This document shows, in pieces, positions 30,000 to 38,734 of a stretch of DNA of 64,000 nucleotides. The DNA lies in assembly GCA_963797765.1 (NCBI GenBank), contig CAWCQU010000003.1, positions 868,001 through 932,000 on the forward strand. The letters are read 5' to 3'. The stretch's first letter is position 1. Every line of letters begins with the position of its first letter. The stretch is from JBGPTK01 sp963797765. Its GTDB lineage: Bacteria; Acidobacteriota; Terriglobia; Acidiferrales; UBA7541. The notes under the pieces are model-generated. The model was given only the letters and a program-made list of their open reading frames with translations. It was not told where the DNA came from and searched no databases. The translations under genes and the position numbers were made by a program.

Positions 30000-30944
30000 A
30001 TGGATCCCAAGCAACGCAAGCAACAAATCGAAGATCTCGAGCGCGACGTGGATGAACTGGGCCGCCTGGTTCCGGCCACCGAAGAGACGGACGCGGAGAT
30101 CGACCGCATTCGCAATGAGGTGACGGAACTCAAGCGCGAGTTTTACAAGAACATGGGAGCCTGGCAGCGGGTATTGCTGGCGCGCCATCCTCAACGTCCT
30201 TATACGCTCGATTGGGTCCGCCTGCTCTGTACCGATTTCAGCGAAATTCATGGTGACCGGGAATATGGCGACGATCCCGCCATGGTCTGCGGGATGGCGA
30301 AATTTCAGGGGCGTCCTGTAATTGTGATTGGCAACCAGAAGGGCCGGGATACCAAGCAGCGACTGGAACGAAATTTCGGTCACTCGAAGCCGGAGGGTTA
30401 CCGCAAGGCTCTGCGCGTCATGGAAATCGCTGCAAAATTCAAACGGCCGGTTCTCACGTTTGTCGATACGCCCGGCGCTTACCCGGGGGTCGACGCCGAA
30501 GAACGAGGACAAGCGGAAGCCATCGCTCGCAACTTGCGCGAAATGTCCCGGCTGCCGGTCCCCGTCATTGTGACGATCACGGGCGAAGGCGGCTCCGGCG
30601 GAGCGCTGGCGATCGCCGTGGGCGACCGTGTGAACATGCTCGAAAATGCCGTCTATTCCGTGATTTCGCCGGAGGGTTGCGCTTCGATCATGTGGCGCGA
30701 TCCGCGCAAAGCCGAAATCGCGGCCGAGGCATTGAAGATCACTGCGCAGGATTTGCGCAAGCTTGGACTGATCGACGAAATCGTGGATGAGCCCGATGGT
30801 GGCGCGCACAACGATCATGAAGCGTCGGCGCGAATTTTGGAGCGGGTGCTCGCGCGGGACTTGGAAGTACTCTCGAAACTTTCGATGGATCAACTCCTTG
30901 CGGCCCGTTACGAAAAATTTCGCCGCATGGGCCAATTTTTCTAG
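30000..30944 (+). CDS. accA: Acetyl-CoA carboxylase carboxyltransferase subunit alpha
   Basis: AccA pairs with AccD to transfer CO2 from carboxybiotin to acetyl-CoA, committing carbon to fatty-acid synthesis. The 314-residue protein shows the N-terminal helix (RKQQIEDLERDVDELGRL) and the crotonase-like carboxyltransferase core with GDPAMVCGMAKFQGRPV and TPGAYPGVDAEERGQAEAIA. The acyl-CoA-binding loop GEGGSGGALAIAVGD and VISPEGCASIMWRD follow. It begins 77 bp after dnaE, an association seen in other bacteria. Repeat family A copy 3 follows the stop. Confidence 0.96.
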   Translation: MDPKQRKQQIEDLERDVDELGRLVPATEETDAEIDRIRNEVTELKREFYKNMGAWQRVLLARHPQRPYTLDWVRLLCTDFSEIHGDREYGDDPAMVCGMAKFQGRPVIVIGNQKGRDTKQRLERNFGHSKPEGYRKALRVMEIAAKFKRPVLTFVDTPGAYPGVDAEERGQAEAIARNLREMSRLPVPVIVTITGEGGSGGALAIAVGDRVNMLENAVYSVISPEGCASIMWRDPRKAEIAAEALKITAQDLRKLGLIDEIVDEPDGGAHNDHEASARILERVLARDLEVLSKLSMDQLLAARYEKFRRMGQFF

Positions 30945-30975
30945 TGCTCACCCCATCAATAATCCTGCACGTCCG

Positions 30976-31056
30976 TCAGCCCGTCTTCAGGAGCTAAAGC
31001 CCCGGTTTTGAGAGCCTTCTGATGTCGGAGCTGAAACTCTGACCCCCTGGAAACCG
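30976..31056 (+). repeat. Dispersed palindromic repeat, family A copy 3
   Basis: This copy lies about 30 bp past the accA stop. The blocks are TTCAGGAGCTAAAGCCCC and TCGGAGCTGAAACTCTGAC, followed by CCCCTGGAAACC. The second palindrome is more degenerate here than in copies 1 and 2, but base pairing is largely kept. It is again just downstream of a plus-strand gene. Confidence 0.72.
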
Positions 31057-31195
31057 GTCACGGCGGAGTCTCCAGCATTCATGATTTCGAGGATTCAACT
31101 TGCTCTGCGCCATACTTTCTTTTTTGATCTTTTGGAACTAAACTCCGCGCTCAATCGTATGGATGGGTAGAGGCCTCGTATATCGGAGGTGGCCA

Positions 31196-31744
31196 ATGTT
31201 CTGCGACCAGTGTGGCAAGGAAGTGGCTGCTGACGCCCGGTTCTGCAACTCTTGCGGAAAGAATCTAAGCCCAGCGGGCGTGAGTGCCCCATCGCAAGGC
31301 GCGCCAATGCCGTATGCCGCCCCGGCTTCTGCTCCCGCCCCGATGAACATGAACAATCACCTGCGCATACTTGGCATTCTGTGGATTTTTCGCGGAGTCC
31401 TGCATGCCTTCGGCGGCGTCTGGATGGCGCTGGTTGGCAGCACGTTTCTGCCTCACGTGATGAATAGCTTCCCGCACGTTTTTATGGGCATGCCGTTTGG
31501 GCGGCTGATTGGATCATCGATCGCCTTCGGCGGAGGGATCGCTGTTCTGTTCGGGCTGGCGGATATCCTGGTTGGGTGGGCTTTGCTGCAGCGCGAAGAG
31601 TGGGGCAGGATGCTGGCAATCGTGATGGGGGTTATAACAATTCTGAGCTTCCCGGTTGGCACCGCTCTTGGAATTTACACGCTGATCATCCTGCTTCCGG
31701 CGCAATCCGAGCAGGAATATCGCCGCCTCGCTCGCGCAGTATAA
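31196..31744 (+). CDS. Zinc-ribbon membrane protein
   Basis: A 182-residue protein with an N-terminal zinc ribbon. MFCDQCGKEVAADARFCNSC supplies C3, C6, C17 and C20, two knuckles spaced as in zinc_ribbon_2 domains. A Pro/Ala-rich linker then leads to three or four hydrophobic helices (ILGILWIFRGVLHAFGGV, FGGGIAVLFGLADILVGWAL, IVMGVITILSFPVGTALGIY). The ATG at 31196 follows GGAGG with six-base spacing, so the eleven codons open upstream are excluded. The function is unknown; such proteins are often stress or signalling related, which is only a guess here. Confidence 0.8.
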   Translation: MFCDQCGKEVAADARFCNSCGKNLSPAGVSAPSQGAPMPYAAPASAPAPMNMNNHLRILGILWIFRGVLHAFGGVWMALVGSTFLPHVMNSFPHVFMGMPFGRLIGSSIAFGGGIAVLFGLADILVGWALLQREEWGRMLAIVMGVITILSFPVGTALGIYTLIILLPAQSEQEYRRLARAV

Positions 31745-32086
31745 AATCACTCTGATTTGGCATCGCCTCCTTAAGTGCCGCTGCCGTACAGAAAGGAATT
31801 ACCGCAGAGGCGCAGAGTGCGCCGAGGTGGGCAGGCACGGTGTGCGGTCCCACTTGGATTTTTCGTGGTCGAGAACTAGTCCTTGGAATGGCTTCACTCT
31901 GAACCGGTACTTTTGCCGTGTAAGCGAGAAATATCTCGCGGTGTCTCCTTAGTTCTCCTGCCATCAACCTCTCAAGAATCCCACCCGTTGGCACTTGGGC
32001 ACGCTGCCTGATCTCTTTGTTGCGGCCAGCAGGTTTGTGAACTAGCTTCTTTGTCATTCGAGGTCGTCCCTGGAGGCGGGCTAGGC
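31745..32086. other. Intergenic region carrying repeat C, no gene recognised
   Basis: A stretch of about 340 bp between the zinc-ribbon gene and the small cysteine protein gene. It contains repeat family C copy 2 near its start (31799-31832). An antisense frame of 123 codons (31686-32057, minus) runs through the repeat and into the neighbouring gene; it shows no family resemblance and is probably spurious. Confidence 0.5.
31799..31832 (+). repeat. Short dispersed repeat, family C copy 2
   Basis: TTACCGCAGAGGCGCAGAGT followed by GCGCCGAGGTGGGC matches the element at 21405-21437 over most of its length. It is intergenic, with no coding content. Confidence 0.55.
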
Positions 32087-32389
32087 ATGGCTGAAATCTT
32101 TCGTCCCTTCGAGCGTTTGGTGGAAATCACGATTCTTGGGAAGAATTTCCTGGTCCCAGAGAAAAATTCTCTTTTGCGCTGTTTTCAATTCATCAGCCCA
32201 GAAACAATTCCTTACGGGCGATTCTGCTGGAACCAGGATTGCCAATATTGCCGAGTCACCTGTCAACTCCCGGATGACGATGCGCCCCGGCAAATCCTGA
32301 GCTGCAAATTCATCACCTCGTCCGGTATGAACGTTACGGAAATGGCGCCGGAAATCCACGGCTGTCTGCGAACCAAAATCGGTAGATGA
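32087..32389 (+). CDS. Small cysteine-rich protein, possibly 2Fe-2S ferredoxin-like
   Basis: A 100-residue protein beginning MAEIFRPFERLVEITILGK. It has a compact cysteine cluster GRFCWNQDCQYCRVTC (CX4CX2CX3C), then single cysteines in ILSCKF and HGCLRTKIG. The strand-strand-FLVPEKNSLLRCFQF layout before the cluster resembles the beta-grasp of plant-type [2Fe-2S] ferredoxins, but the spacing is not canonical, so metal binding is inference. The ATG at 32087 follows GGAGGCGGGCTAGGC; an in-frame codon at 32051 is less likely. It is 164 bp before another uncharacterised gene and about 970 bp before the ccm cluster. Confidence 0.62.
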   Translation: MAEIFRPFERLVEITILGKNFLVPEKNSLLRCFQFISPETIPYGRFCWNQDCQYCRVTCQLPDDDAPRQILSCKFITSSGMNVTEMAPEIHGCLRTKIGR

Positions 32390-32553
32390 TCGCGACGGCG
32401 GTCCAGGTTTCGCGCGCGGGGAGGCACAGGCTCTGCCGTTTGTGCCTCCTTAATTTTTTGGATTGACTCCGGCGGCAAACTTCTTTCCTCGCCGCCAACA
32501 TCAAATTTTCGCCTTCGCTTGCGCTCGTTCCCGGTGCGTGCCATGCTCTACTG

Positions 32554-33201
32554 GTGAACGCACAGGTCAGGCCACTCTATTGCGACGGATGCGGACTGCC
32601 CGCAATCTCGTCCCACTTGCGAAGGCGATACGAGCGCATCGAGTACGCCACCAAGTACCGTCCCATTCATATTCAGGTCCTGTTGCTCAACGACGCTCCG
32701 CCGCCGCTGATCGAGGATTTCTTTTACCGGCCCGGGTCGGCTGAAGGCGAGCGTTCCGGATACCATCGAATTTTCTTTCAGGAATTGATGGGCGCCGCGG
32801 GTATTTCCGTGGACCAGATGGAGTCGGAAGAAGAGGCCCTCGCGGAATTCCAGCGCCGTGGTTTCTTTCTGGCGGATATCTGCGAATGCCCGCTCGAAGA
32901 ATTCGCCTCGGCCGCCGGAGATAATTCCAAGACGTTCGTGCGTCCGGCTCACATACGGAAGTTCGCTGCAACCGTGGTCAAACGGATTCAGCATTCTTAT
33001 AAGCCGAAAAGAATTGTTCTGATCGGCTCGGATTCCGCTGAGGTAATCCCCGCCCTGGAGCAGGCAGGGATGGCCGGTCAGCTTGTGCTCGAAAACGGAC
33101 GCCCGATTTTCGATCCCTATTTGGGAGATCCTTCGGGATCGGCGGAATTTTCCACCAGCCTGGCTGGCCGGATCGAAAAGGCGCTCGCTTCGGTGCGCTA
33201 G
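32554..33201 (+). CDS. Hypothetical protein with N-terminal CXXC, possibly uracil-glycosylase-like
   Basis: A 215-residue soluble protein starting at a GTG (32554). The N-terminus holds YCDGCGLPA. The segment PIHIQVLLLNDAPPPLIEDF, then FYRPGSAE, faintly recalls the motif region of uracil-DNA-glycosylase-fold proteins (a hydrophobic strand followed by an EAPPP-like loop and aromatic residues). A second half with KRIVLIGSDSAEVIPALEQAG resembles the later conserved strand of that fold. I cannot confirm the family. No signal peptide or membrane helix is seen. Confidence 0.65.
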   Translation: MNAQVRPLYCDGCGLPAISSHLRRRYERIEYATKYRPIHIQVLLLNDAPPPLIEDFFYRPGSAEGERSGYHRIFFQELMGAAGISVDQMESEEEALAEFQRRGFFLADICECPLEEFASAAGDNSKTFVRPAHIRKFAATVVKRIQHSYKPKRIVLIGSDSAEVIPALEQAGMAGQLVLENGRPIFDPYLGDPSGSAEFSTSLAGRIEKALASVR

Positions 33202-33360
33202 CGGCTCCCACACAAGCTGGTATCTGATGGACGCTTTGCAGAACAAATATCCGCGCGGAGAGTACTTTCGTACTATGCTGATTGCCAGCCCTTTGTGAGC
33301 TTTTCCTGTGTGATGTGTTAGTATGTTCCTTACTCAAATAAGCTGCTGCCGGAAACGCCA

Positions 33361-33774
33361 ATGAATACCCGACTAAAATTCGCAATTGGTGCTGGAATCA
33401 TTTTGACGACGTTGGTCTGGCTGGGCTGGGTCGGCGTCAGCGAGACGAAAACCTACTACCACACGATTTCGGAACTATCCTCGCTGAGAGGCGCCGCGTT
33501 GAAACAACGCATGCGCGTTAGCGGAAACGTCCAGGACGGATCGATCCAACACTTGCCCGGCCGAATCGATTTTGTCCTGGTGGAAGAAGGCAAGACCCTA
33601 CCCGTCAGCTACGTCGGCCGCGATCCGCTTCCCGATACATTCAAGGATGGCGCGCAGGCGTTGGTGGAAGGGAAACCAATGCCCGACGGACGATTTGTCG
33701 CCGAACAAGTGCAGGCAAAATGCGCTTCGAAATATGAAGCGAGTCCGACCGGCGCGCCCAACGGCAAGACCTAG
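33361..33774 (+). CDS. ccmE: Cytochrome c maturation protein CcmE, CXXXY type
   Basis: CcmE is the periplasmic haem chaperone that carries haem from CcmC to CcmF. At 137 residues it has one N-terminal signal anchor (residues 5-25) and an OB-fold beta domain (MRVSGNVQDGSIQHLPG, then LPVSYVGRDPLPDTFKDG). The canonical haem-binding motif HXXXY is replaced by C121-ASK-Y125 in AKCASKYEA. CXXXY CcmE proteins are known from archaea and some sulfate reducers, often in Ccm systems missing other parts. It starts the ccm gene run, 16 bp before ccmF. Confidence 0.93.
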   Translation: MNTRLKFAIGAGIILTTLVWLGWVGVSETKTYYHTISELSSLRGAALKQRMRVSGNVQDGSIQHLPGRIDFVLVEEGKTLPVSYVGRDPLPDTFKDGAQALVEGKPMPDGRFVAEQVQAKCASKYEASPTGAPNGKT

Positions 33775-33790
33775 CCACTGAGGGGCATTC

Positions 33791-35839
33791 TTGGATATTT
33801 TCGGAACGTTCGCAATTGTCTTGGCATTCCTCGCGGCGTGCTACGCGTTTGCCGTGGGAATCGCCGGTATCGCCACTCGCAAGCCACTTCTTCTGAAAAG
33901 TGCGCGAAACGCGGGACTGATCGTCTTCCCGCTGGTAACCCTGGGCGTTGCCAGCCTGGTCTTCCTTTTCTTCACCGATAATTTTTCGATTGCTTACGTC
34001 GCATCCCACAGCAACCGCGACCTTCCCAGTTTTTATAAGTTTGCCGCGCTGTGGGCCGGGCAAGAAGGCTCGCTGCTCTTCTGGAGCTGGCTGCTTTCGA
34101 TCTACGTCTTTCTCGCATTGTTCCTGAACCGCGGCAAGCACCCGGAATTGATGCCTTACGTGGTGGTGATCCTCGCCGGTGTTCAGATTTTCTTCCTCAC
34201 CCTGAACAATTTTGTCGCCAGCCCGTTCTCGGTGCTGGCTGCTCCCGGCGTTGGAGGCGCGTTGCACCTGGTTGCTGCCGCGGATGGCCGCGGCCTCACT
34301 CCTCTTTTGCAATATCCGGAGATGGTGATTCATCCGCCGATTCTGTATCTCGGCTATACCGGTTTCACCATTCCGTTCGCCTTCGCGCTTGCCGCTTTGC
34401 TCGGCCGTTATCCCGGCGAAAAATGGATTCACATCACGCGCCGCTGGACCATGGTGGCCTGGGGATTCCAGGGCGCCGGCATTCTGCTTGGCTCTCACTG
34501 GGCTTACGCGGTGCTCGGTTGGGGCGGATATTGGAATTGGGACCCGGTTGAAAATGCCTCGCTGATGCCCTGGATTTTAGGCACGGCCTTTTTGCATTCG
34601 GTGATGATGCAGGAAAAGCGCGGCATGATGAAGGTCTGGAACGTCTGGCTGGTTTTCTGCACCTTCATGCTGTGCATCCTGGGAACGATGCTGACGCGAT
34701 CTGGGGTGGTCAGCTCGGTGCATGCGTTCGCGCAGTCGTCCATCGGCACCTGGTTCGTTGGATTTCTTATCGTGATTCTCGCCGTTTGCCTGATCGCCTT
34801 CTGGAAAAATCGCGATTATTTGCACAGCGACAACAAGCTGGATTCCATGGTCTCGCGCGAATCCAGTTTCCTATTCAACAATCTGATTCTGCTGGCAGCG
34901 TGTTTCGCGGTCTTGTGGGGAACGCTGTTTCCGGTGTTATCCGAGTGGGTTTCCGGCAGCAAGATCAGCGTCGGCGCTCCATTCTTCAATCGAGTGAACA
35001 TCCCCATCGCATTATTTTTGATGTTCCTCACCGGCGTTGGCCCGTTGTTGGCCTGGCGGAAGACTTCGCTGGGCAGCCTGTTCCAGAATTTTGCGTGGCC
35101 GCTGGGCGGAGGAATCGTCGCGGGCGTGATCGCCTACGCTGTCGGATTCCGCAATCTCTATTCCGTTACATGCCTGATCCTTTGCGTGTTTGTGACGCTG
35201 ACTATCTTCGCCGAATTTTACCGCGGCGCGCGCGTTCTCTCCGCCAAGGGAGACATGAATCTACTGGTCGCCGTCGGCCAGTTGACCATGCGCAACACCC
35301 GCCGTTACGGCGGCTATATCATCCATTTTGGAATGGTTCTGATTTTCATCGGCATCGCGGGAATTGCCTTCAATCAGGACAAGCAAATGGACATGTCGGC
35401 CGGGTCGACGATGTTGATCGGCCCCTACAAGCTGCTGTGCCAGAATTTCGACGTCACCACCACAAAAAATTACGAAGCCGAGCGCGCCACCATCGAAGTG
35501 TTCAAGAATAATAAGTCGGTGATGATGCTCTATCCCGAGCGCCGCTTTTATCCCTCGAGCGAAGTGACCGGAACCATGGTCGCCATCAATTCCACTCCGC
35601 GCGAGGATCTTTATGTTGTTTATGCCGGCCGCGACCCGCAGAGCAATCGTCCCGTGATTCACGCTTACTTAAATCCGCTGGTGAAATGGATCTGGTTCGG
35701 CGGGCTGGTGGTGATTCTCGGAACCGGACTTGCCTTGTTACCGAACAAACAACCGGTATTGGTGCTGAGCAGGGCCGTGGAAAAAATCCCAGTCGAGCCG
35801 CTCTTGCAACCGCTTGGACATTACGACGCCCACGATTAA
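33791..35839 (+). CDS. ccmF: Haem lyase CcmF
   Basis: CcmF joins haem to the CXXCH cysteines of apocytochromes c. The 682-residue polytopic protein shows about 14 hydrophobic segments. The tryptophan-rich haem-handling WWD motif is WGGYWNWDPVENASLMPW, and conserved histidines lie in flanking loops (VIHPPILYLGY and HSVMMQEKRG). The C-terminal periplasmic domain with PSSEVTGTMVAINSTPRED is typical. The start is a TTG at 33791 with GAGGGG upstream. It is in line with ccmE and ccmH. Confidence 0.95.
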   Translation: MDIFGTFAIVLAFLAACYAFAVGIAGIATRKPLLLKSARNAGLIVFPLVTLGVASLVFLFFTDNFSIAYVASHSNRDLPSFYKFAALWAGQEGSLLFWSWLLSIYVFLALFLNRGKHPELMPYVVVILAGVQIFFLTLNNFVASPFSVLAAPGVGGALHLVAAADGRGLTPLLQYPEMVIHPPILYLGYTGFTIPFAFALAALLGRYPGEKWIHITRRWTMVAWGFQGAGILLGSHWAYAVLGWGGYWNWDPVENASLMPWILGTAFLHSVMMQEKRGMMKVWNVWLVFCTFMLCILGTMLTRSGVVSSVHAFAQSSIGTWFVGFLIVILAVCLIAFWKNRDYLHSDNKLDSMVSRESSFLFNNLILLAACFAVLWGTLFPVLSEWVSGSKISVGAPFFNRVNIPIALFLMFLTGVGPLLAWRKTSLGSLFQNFAWPLGGGIVAGVIAYAVGFRNLYSVTCLILCVFVTLTIFAEFYRGARVLSAKGDMNLLVAVGQLTMRNTRRYGGYIIHFGMVLIFIGIAGIAFNQDKQMDMSAGSTMLIGPYKLLCQNFDVTTTKNYEAERATIEVFKNNKSVMMLYPERRFYPSSEVTGTMVAINSTPREDLYVVYAGRDPQSNRPVIHAYLNPLVKWIWFGGLVVILGTGLALLPNKQPVLVLSRAVEKIPVEPLLQPLGHYDAHD

Positions 35840-35843
35840 TCGA

Positions 35844-36311
35844 ATGAAAGCCAGACACGCCGCACTGTTGATCTTGTCCGCCGCCTTGCTGGCGTTCGGA
35901 ACTCCCATTCGCGCTCAACAAACGGAGCGCGCCAAAGCCATTGGCGAGCGCATGCTGTGCATGTGCGGATGCAATCAGGTGCTCACCCAGTGCAATCACG
36001 TCGGTTGCCCGTCGCTTACTGCCATGATGACGGAACTCGACCAGCGCGTCGCCCGCAACGAGTCCGACGATTTGACCTTGCAAGCATTCGTCCAGGAGTA
36101 CGGCGAAAAGGTTCTGTCCGCGCCTCGAACCCAGGGCTTCGGCTTGACCGCGTGGGTCATGCCGGTCGTGGTTGTGCTAGGAGGCCTGATGGTGATCTGG
36201 TTTGTCCTGGGGCGCTGGCGCAGACACGCCATTGCCTCTCCGGCCGCGCAGGTTTCCCCGGAGTTGCTTGCGCGGGCGCAGCGCGAGACAAACCGCGAGG
36301 AAGACAACTAA
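35844..36311 (+). CDS. ccmH: Cytochrome c maturation protein CcmH
   Basis: CcmH is the membrane-anchored periplasmic thiol protein that keeps apocytochrome cysteines reduced. The 155-residue protein has a signal peptide ending near FGTPIRA, a helical-bundle domain and a C-terminal membrane helix (TAWVMPVVVVLGGLMVIWFV). In place of the usual LRCXXC it has MLCMCGCNQVLTQCNHVGC, with cysteines at 39, 41, 43, 50 and 55. This cysteine-rich form could bind a metal or use a different thiol pair. ATG 35844 gives the best signal peptide; a codon at 35814 lies inside ccmF. Confidence 0.9.
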   Translation: MKARHAALLILSAALLAFGTPIRAQQTERAKAIGERMLCMCGCNQVLTQCNHVGCPSLTAMMTELDQRVARNESDDLTLQAFVQEYGEKVLSAPRTQGFGLTAWVMPVVVVLGGLMVIWFVLGRWRRHAIASPAAQVSPELLARAQRETNREEDN

Positions 36312-36313
36312 CC

Positions 36314-36649
36314 ATGCTGATCGCGCTGGCCTGCATCGCTCTCTCCGCTGTTGTGATCCTCTTGATGTTTCACGTAAAGGCGGATCCTTCCGATTTTGCC
36401 CCGCACCGCACCAAGCTCGATCAATTGATGGAGCGCCGTGACGCGATTTACGAAAATTTGCGTGACTTGAAATTCGAGCATCGCTCCGGCAAATTCTCCG
36501 AAGAGGATTTTGAAGACATGAAGCGTACTCTGGAAATCGAAGCCGCGCAGGTTCTGGCTCAGATGGACACTCTGACAGGCGGCGCGCCAACGCCTTCCAC
36601 TCGTCAAGTGGCCACGCGCCAAGTCTCCGCACCTAAACCGCGTGCATAA
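36314..36649 (+). CDS. CcmI-like small membrane protein
   Basis: A 111-residue protein, beginning two bases after the ccmH stop, with one N-terminal transmembrane helix (MLIALACIALSAVVILLMF). A charged helical hairpin follows (IYENLRDLKFEHRSGKFSEE, then DFEDMKRTLEIEAAQVL). This matches the N-terminal part of CcmI/CycH, but the TPR apocytochrome-binding domain of full CcmI is absent. The last 25 residues are low complexity. By position it is part of the Ccm machinery. Its hairpin resembles the tail of the next gene product. Confidence 0.75.
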   Translation: MLIALACIALSAVVILLMFHVKADPSDFAPHRTKLDQLMERRDAIYENLRDLKFEHRSGKFSEEDFEDMKRTLEIEAAQVLAQMDTLTGGAPTPSTRQVATRQVSAPKPRA

Positions 36650-36658
36650 CCTAAACCG

Positions 36659-37972
36659 ATGAACACCACTCCTTCTCGCCACTCGTTCCAAAAGTTCACG
36701 TCATTCCTATTTCTTTTCGCGCTGTTTTTCATGGGCGCGCTCCCGGCATCCGCCGGCATAGTCAGCGGGATCGTAACCAATGGCACCTCCAATACTCCCG
36801 CGGGCGGCGTCGACGTGATCCTGCTTCAACTGGTCGGCGGAATGCAGGCGGTGGCCACCACCAAGGCGGACGCGCAAGGCCATTTCACCTTCGACCGCCC
36901 CGAAATTGGCGCCCAGCCCATGTTGATTCGCGTTCAATATAAAGGCGTCAATTATCACCAGCCGGTTCCTCCCGGCGCCGCGACAGCCGATGTGCAAATT
37001 TTCGAGAACACTCAAAACGCCGGCACTCTGCAATTCAACACGCGTGCCATCGTGTTACAGCCTCGCGAGAACACCCTGCTGGTCGGCGAGGAATTCACCA
37101 TCGTGAATCAGGCGCATCCTCCCGTTGCCTATTATCGTGAGGATGGCACGTTCTTGTTTTCGCTTCCGCAAGGAGCAACGATTCATCAGGTGTCCGCGTG
37201 GGGAGCTTCCGGCATGCCGGTGGAACAGGGAACCATCGACAAAGCCAAGGGCCAGATGGCCATCGCATTTCCGTTCCGGCCAGGAGAGAACGGCGTACGC
37301 ATGTCCTATGAAATGCTCTATCCGGATAACAAGACCACCTTCCGCACCAGTTCGCCATATGCCTTTAGCCGCGTACTTCTCGTCGCGCCTCCCACGGTGC
37401 AGGTGACGAGTGCCGGTTTCGCGCCGGCCGGCAGTGAACAGGGATACGCCATCTATTCGCGCGATGCGGTTCCAGCGAATACGCCCATCGAGATTTCCAT
37501 TTCTGGAACGGCGCCTGCTCCTGCGGGTGGACAGCAGGGTGCCGGTGGCGGCGATCAGACTCAAAACCCATCGGTAAATTCGCGCGCGGATTCGGGCGAG
37601 CAGGAATCGACGCGGGTGATTCCTGGCCGGCTTGACGACAATTTGAAGTGGATTCTGGTTGGCGGCTTTTCGGCACTGTTTATTCTGGGCGTCGTGTTTC
37701 TCTGGAGAAAGCCGCAAGATAAACTCGAATTGCAGCAAACTCCTCTGCCTCCGCCCGCCCGACGGCAAGCTACGGCGCAGCCAATCGCGTCCCCATCTGC
37801 TCCAGCGGCCACCGAATCCGTCCACCGGGCAGTGCAGGGAAGCCTCGACGAATTGAAGGACAACCTGTTTCGCCTCGAATTGCGGCGGCAGGCAGGAACC
37901 ATCTCCGAAGAGGACTACGTCCAGCAACGAACCCGCGCGGAGCAAGTTCTACGCGAGCTCGTAAAGGGCTGA
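36659..37972 (+). CDS. Secreted/membrane protein with carboxypeptidase-regulatory-like domain and CcmI-like tail
   Basis: A 437-residue protein within the ccm run. A signal peptide (SFLFLFALFFMGALPASAG) precedes an Ig-like carboxypeptidase-regulatory domain (IVSGIVTNGTSNTPAGGVDV, then GHFTFDRPEIG) and a long beta-rich periplasmic region. A transmembrane helix (WILVGGFSALFILGVVFLW, about residues 327-346) follows. The cytoplasmic end is a proline-rich linker then LDELKDNLFRLELRRQAGTI and SEEDYVQQRTRAEQVLREL. That tail repeats the hairpin pattern of the preceding CcmI-like protein. No catalytic motif is seen. A role in cytochrome maturation is inferred only from its place between ccmH and ccmA. 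Confidence 0.78.
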   Translation: MNTTPSRHSFQKFTSFLFLFALFFMGALPASAGIVSGIVTNGTSNTPAGGVDVILLQLVGGMQAVATTKADAQGHFTFDRPEIGAQPMLIRVQYKGVNYHQPVPPGAATADVQIFENTQNAGTLQFNTRAIVLQPRENTLLVGEEFTIVNQAHPPVAYYREDGTFLFSLPQGATIHQVSAWGASGMPVEQGTIDKAKGQMAIAFPFRPGENGVRMSYEMLYPDNKTTFRTSSPYAFSRVLLVAPPTVQVTSAGFAPAGSEQGYAIYSRDAVPANTPIEISISGTAPAPAGGQQGAGGGDQTQNPSVNSRADSGEQESTRVIPGRLDDNLKWILVGGFSALFILGVVFLWRKPQDKLELQQTPLPPPARRQATAQPIASPSAPAATESVHRAVQGSLDELKDNLFRLELRRQAGTISEEDYVQQRTRAEQVLRELVKG

Positions 37973-37982
37973 GCGAACTTCC

Positions 37983-38705
37983 TTGGCTAAGCCCGCCACG
38001 AATCCTCATTTGGGCGTCGCCTTCGATCAGGTCGAAAAGCGCTATGGGTCACTTGTCGCTTTGCGTCGCGTTTCGCTGCGAATCGAACCGGGCGAATTTG
38101 TGGTTCTGCTGGGTCCAAACGGCGCGGGGAAAACAACGCTGCTGAAAATGGCCGCGCTGCTCGTCAGGCCCTCGGCAGGTCGCGTCACGTTTCCGGAAGA
38201 AACGGCGGAAAATCCGAACAGGGTCAAGCGCAGGATGGCCATGGTCGGACACAGCACCTTGCTCTACGACGAGCTCTCCGCTACGGAAAATTTGACCTTC
38301 TTCGCACGCCTGTTCGATCTGGATGGCGCTACCGACGCCGTTCGTGAATCACTCGAAGCGTGCGGCCTTGCCAATCGCGCCAATAGCCTGGTGCGAACAT
38401 TCTCTCGCGGCATGCGCCAGCGGTTGGCGATTGCCCGTGCGCTGCTCACCTCGCCCGAACTCCTGCTGCTGGATGAACCTGCCTCGGGGCTCGACCGCCA
38501 GGGTTCGGCGTGGCTTTCGTCCATGCTGGCCGGTTTGAGCAAATACGGATGCACCTTGATCATGAGCACGCACGCCCGCAACGAATCGCTCGGAATCGCC
38601 ACCCGCGCCGTCTTCCTCGACGCCGGACGTCTGGTTCGCGATACCGGCCCAGGCGGCGATCCCAAGCCCGCCTTGGCCGAAGCGGCAGCAGAGGCCTCGG
38701 TATGA
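37983..38705 (+). CDS. ccmA: Haem exporter ATP-binding protein CcmA
   Basis: The ATPase of the CcmABCD complex that releases holo-CcmE. The 240-residue ABC protein has Walker A GPNGAGKTT, Q-loop region MVGHSTLLYDELSATENLTF, signature FSRGMRQRL and Walker B LLLLDEPASGLD, with an H-loop in MSTHARNE. The start is a TTG at 37983, eleven bases after the preceding stop. The C-terminal 20 residues are Ala/Pro-rich. Confidence 0.92.
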   Translation: MAKPATNPHLGVAFDQVEKRYGSLVALRRVSLRIEPGEFVVLLGPNGAGKTTLLKMAALLVRPSAGRVTFPEETAENPNRVKRRMAMVGHSTLLYDELSATENLTFFARLFDLDGATDAVRESLEACGLANRANSLVRTFSRGMRQRLAIARALLTSPELLLLDEPASGLDRQGSAWLSSMLAGLSKYGCTLIMSTHARNESLGIATRAVFLDAGRLVRDTGPGGDPKPALAEAAAEASV

Positions 38706-38734
38706 CTCTCAGAGCAAGTTCGCCGCGTGCCGTT

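Noticed and set aside
31686..32057. Minus-strand frame of 123 codons
   Set aside because: Runs through dispersed repeat C and the zinc-ribbon gene's end; no homology apparent.
32548..33246. Minus-strand frame of 232 codons opposite the CXXC hypothetical gene
   Set aside because: The plus-strand reading has a better amino-acid composition and a CXXC start; the antisense has no motif. I am less sure here than for other shadows.
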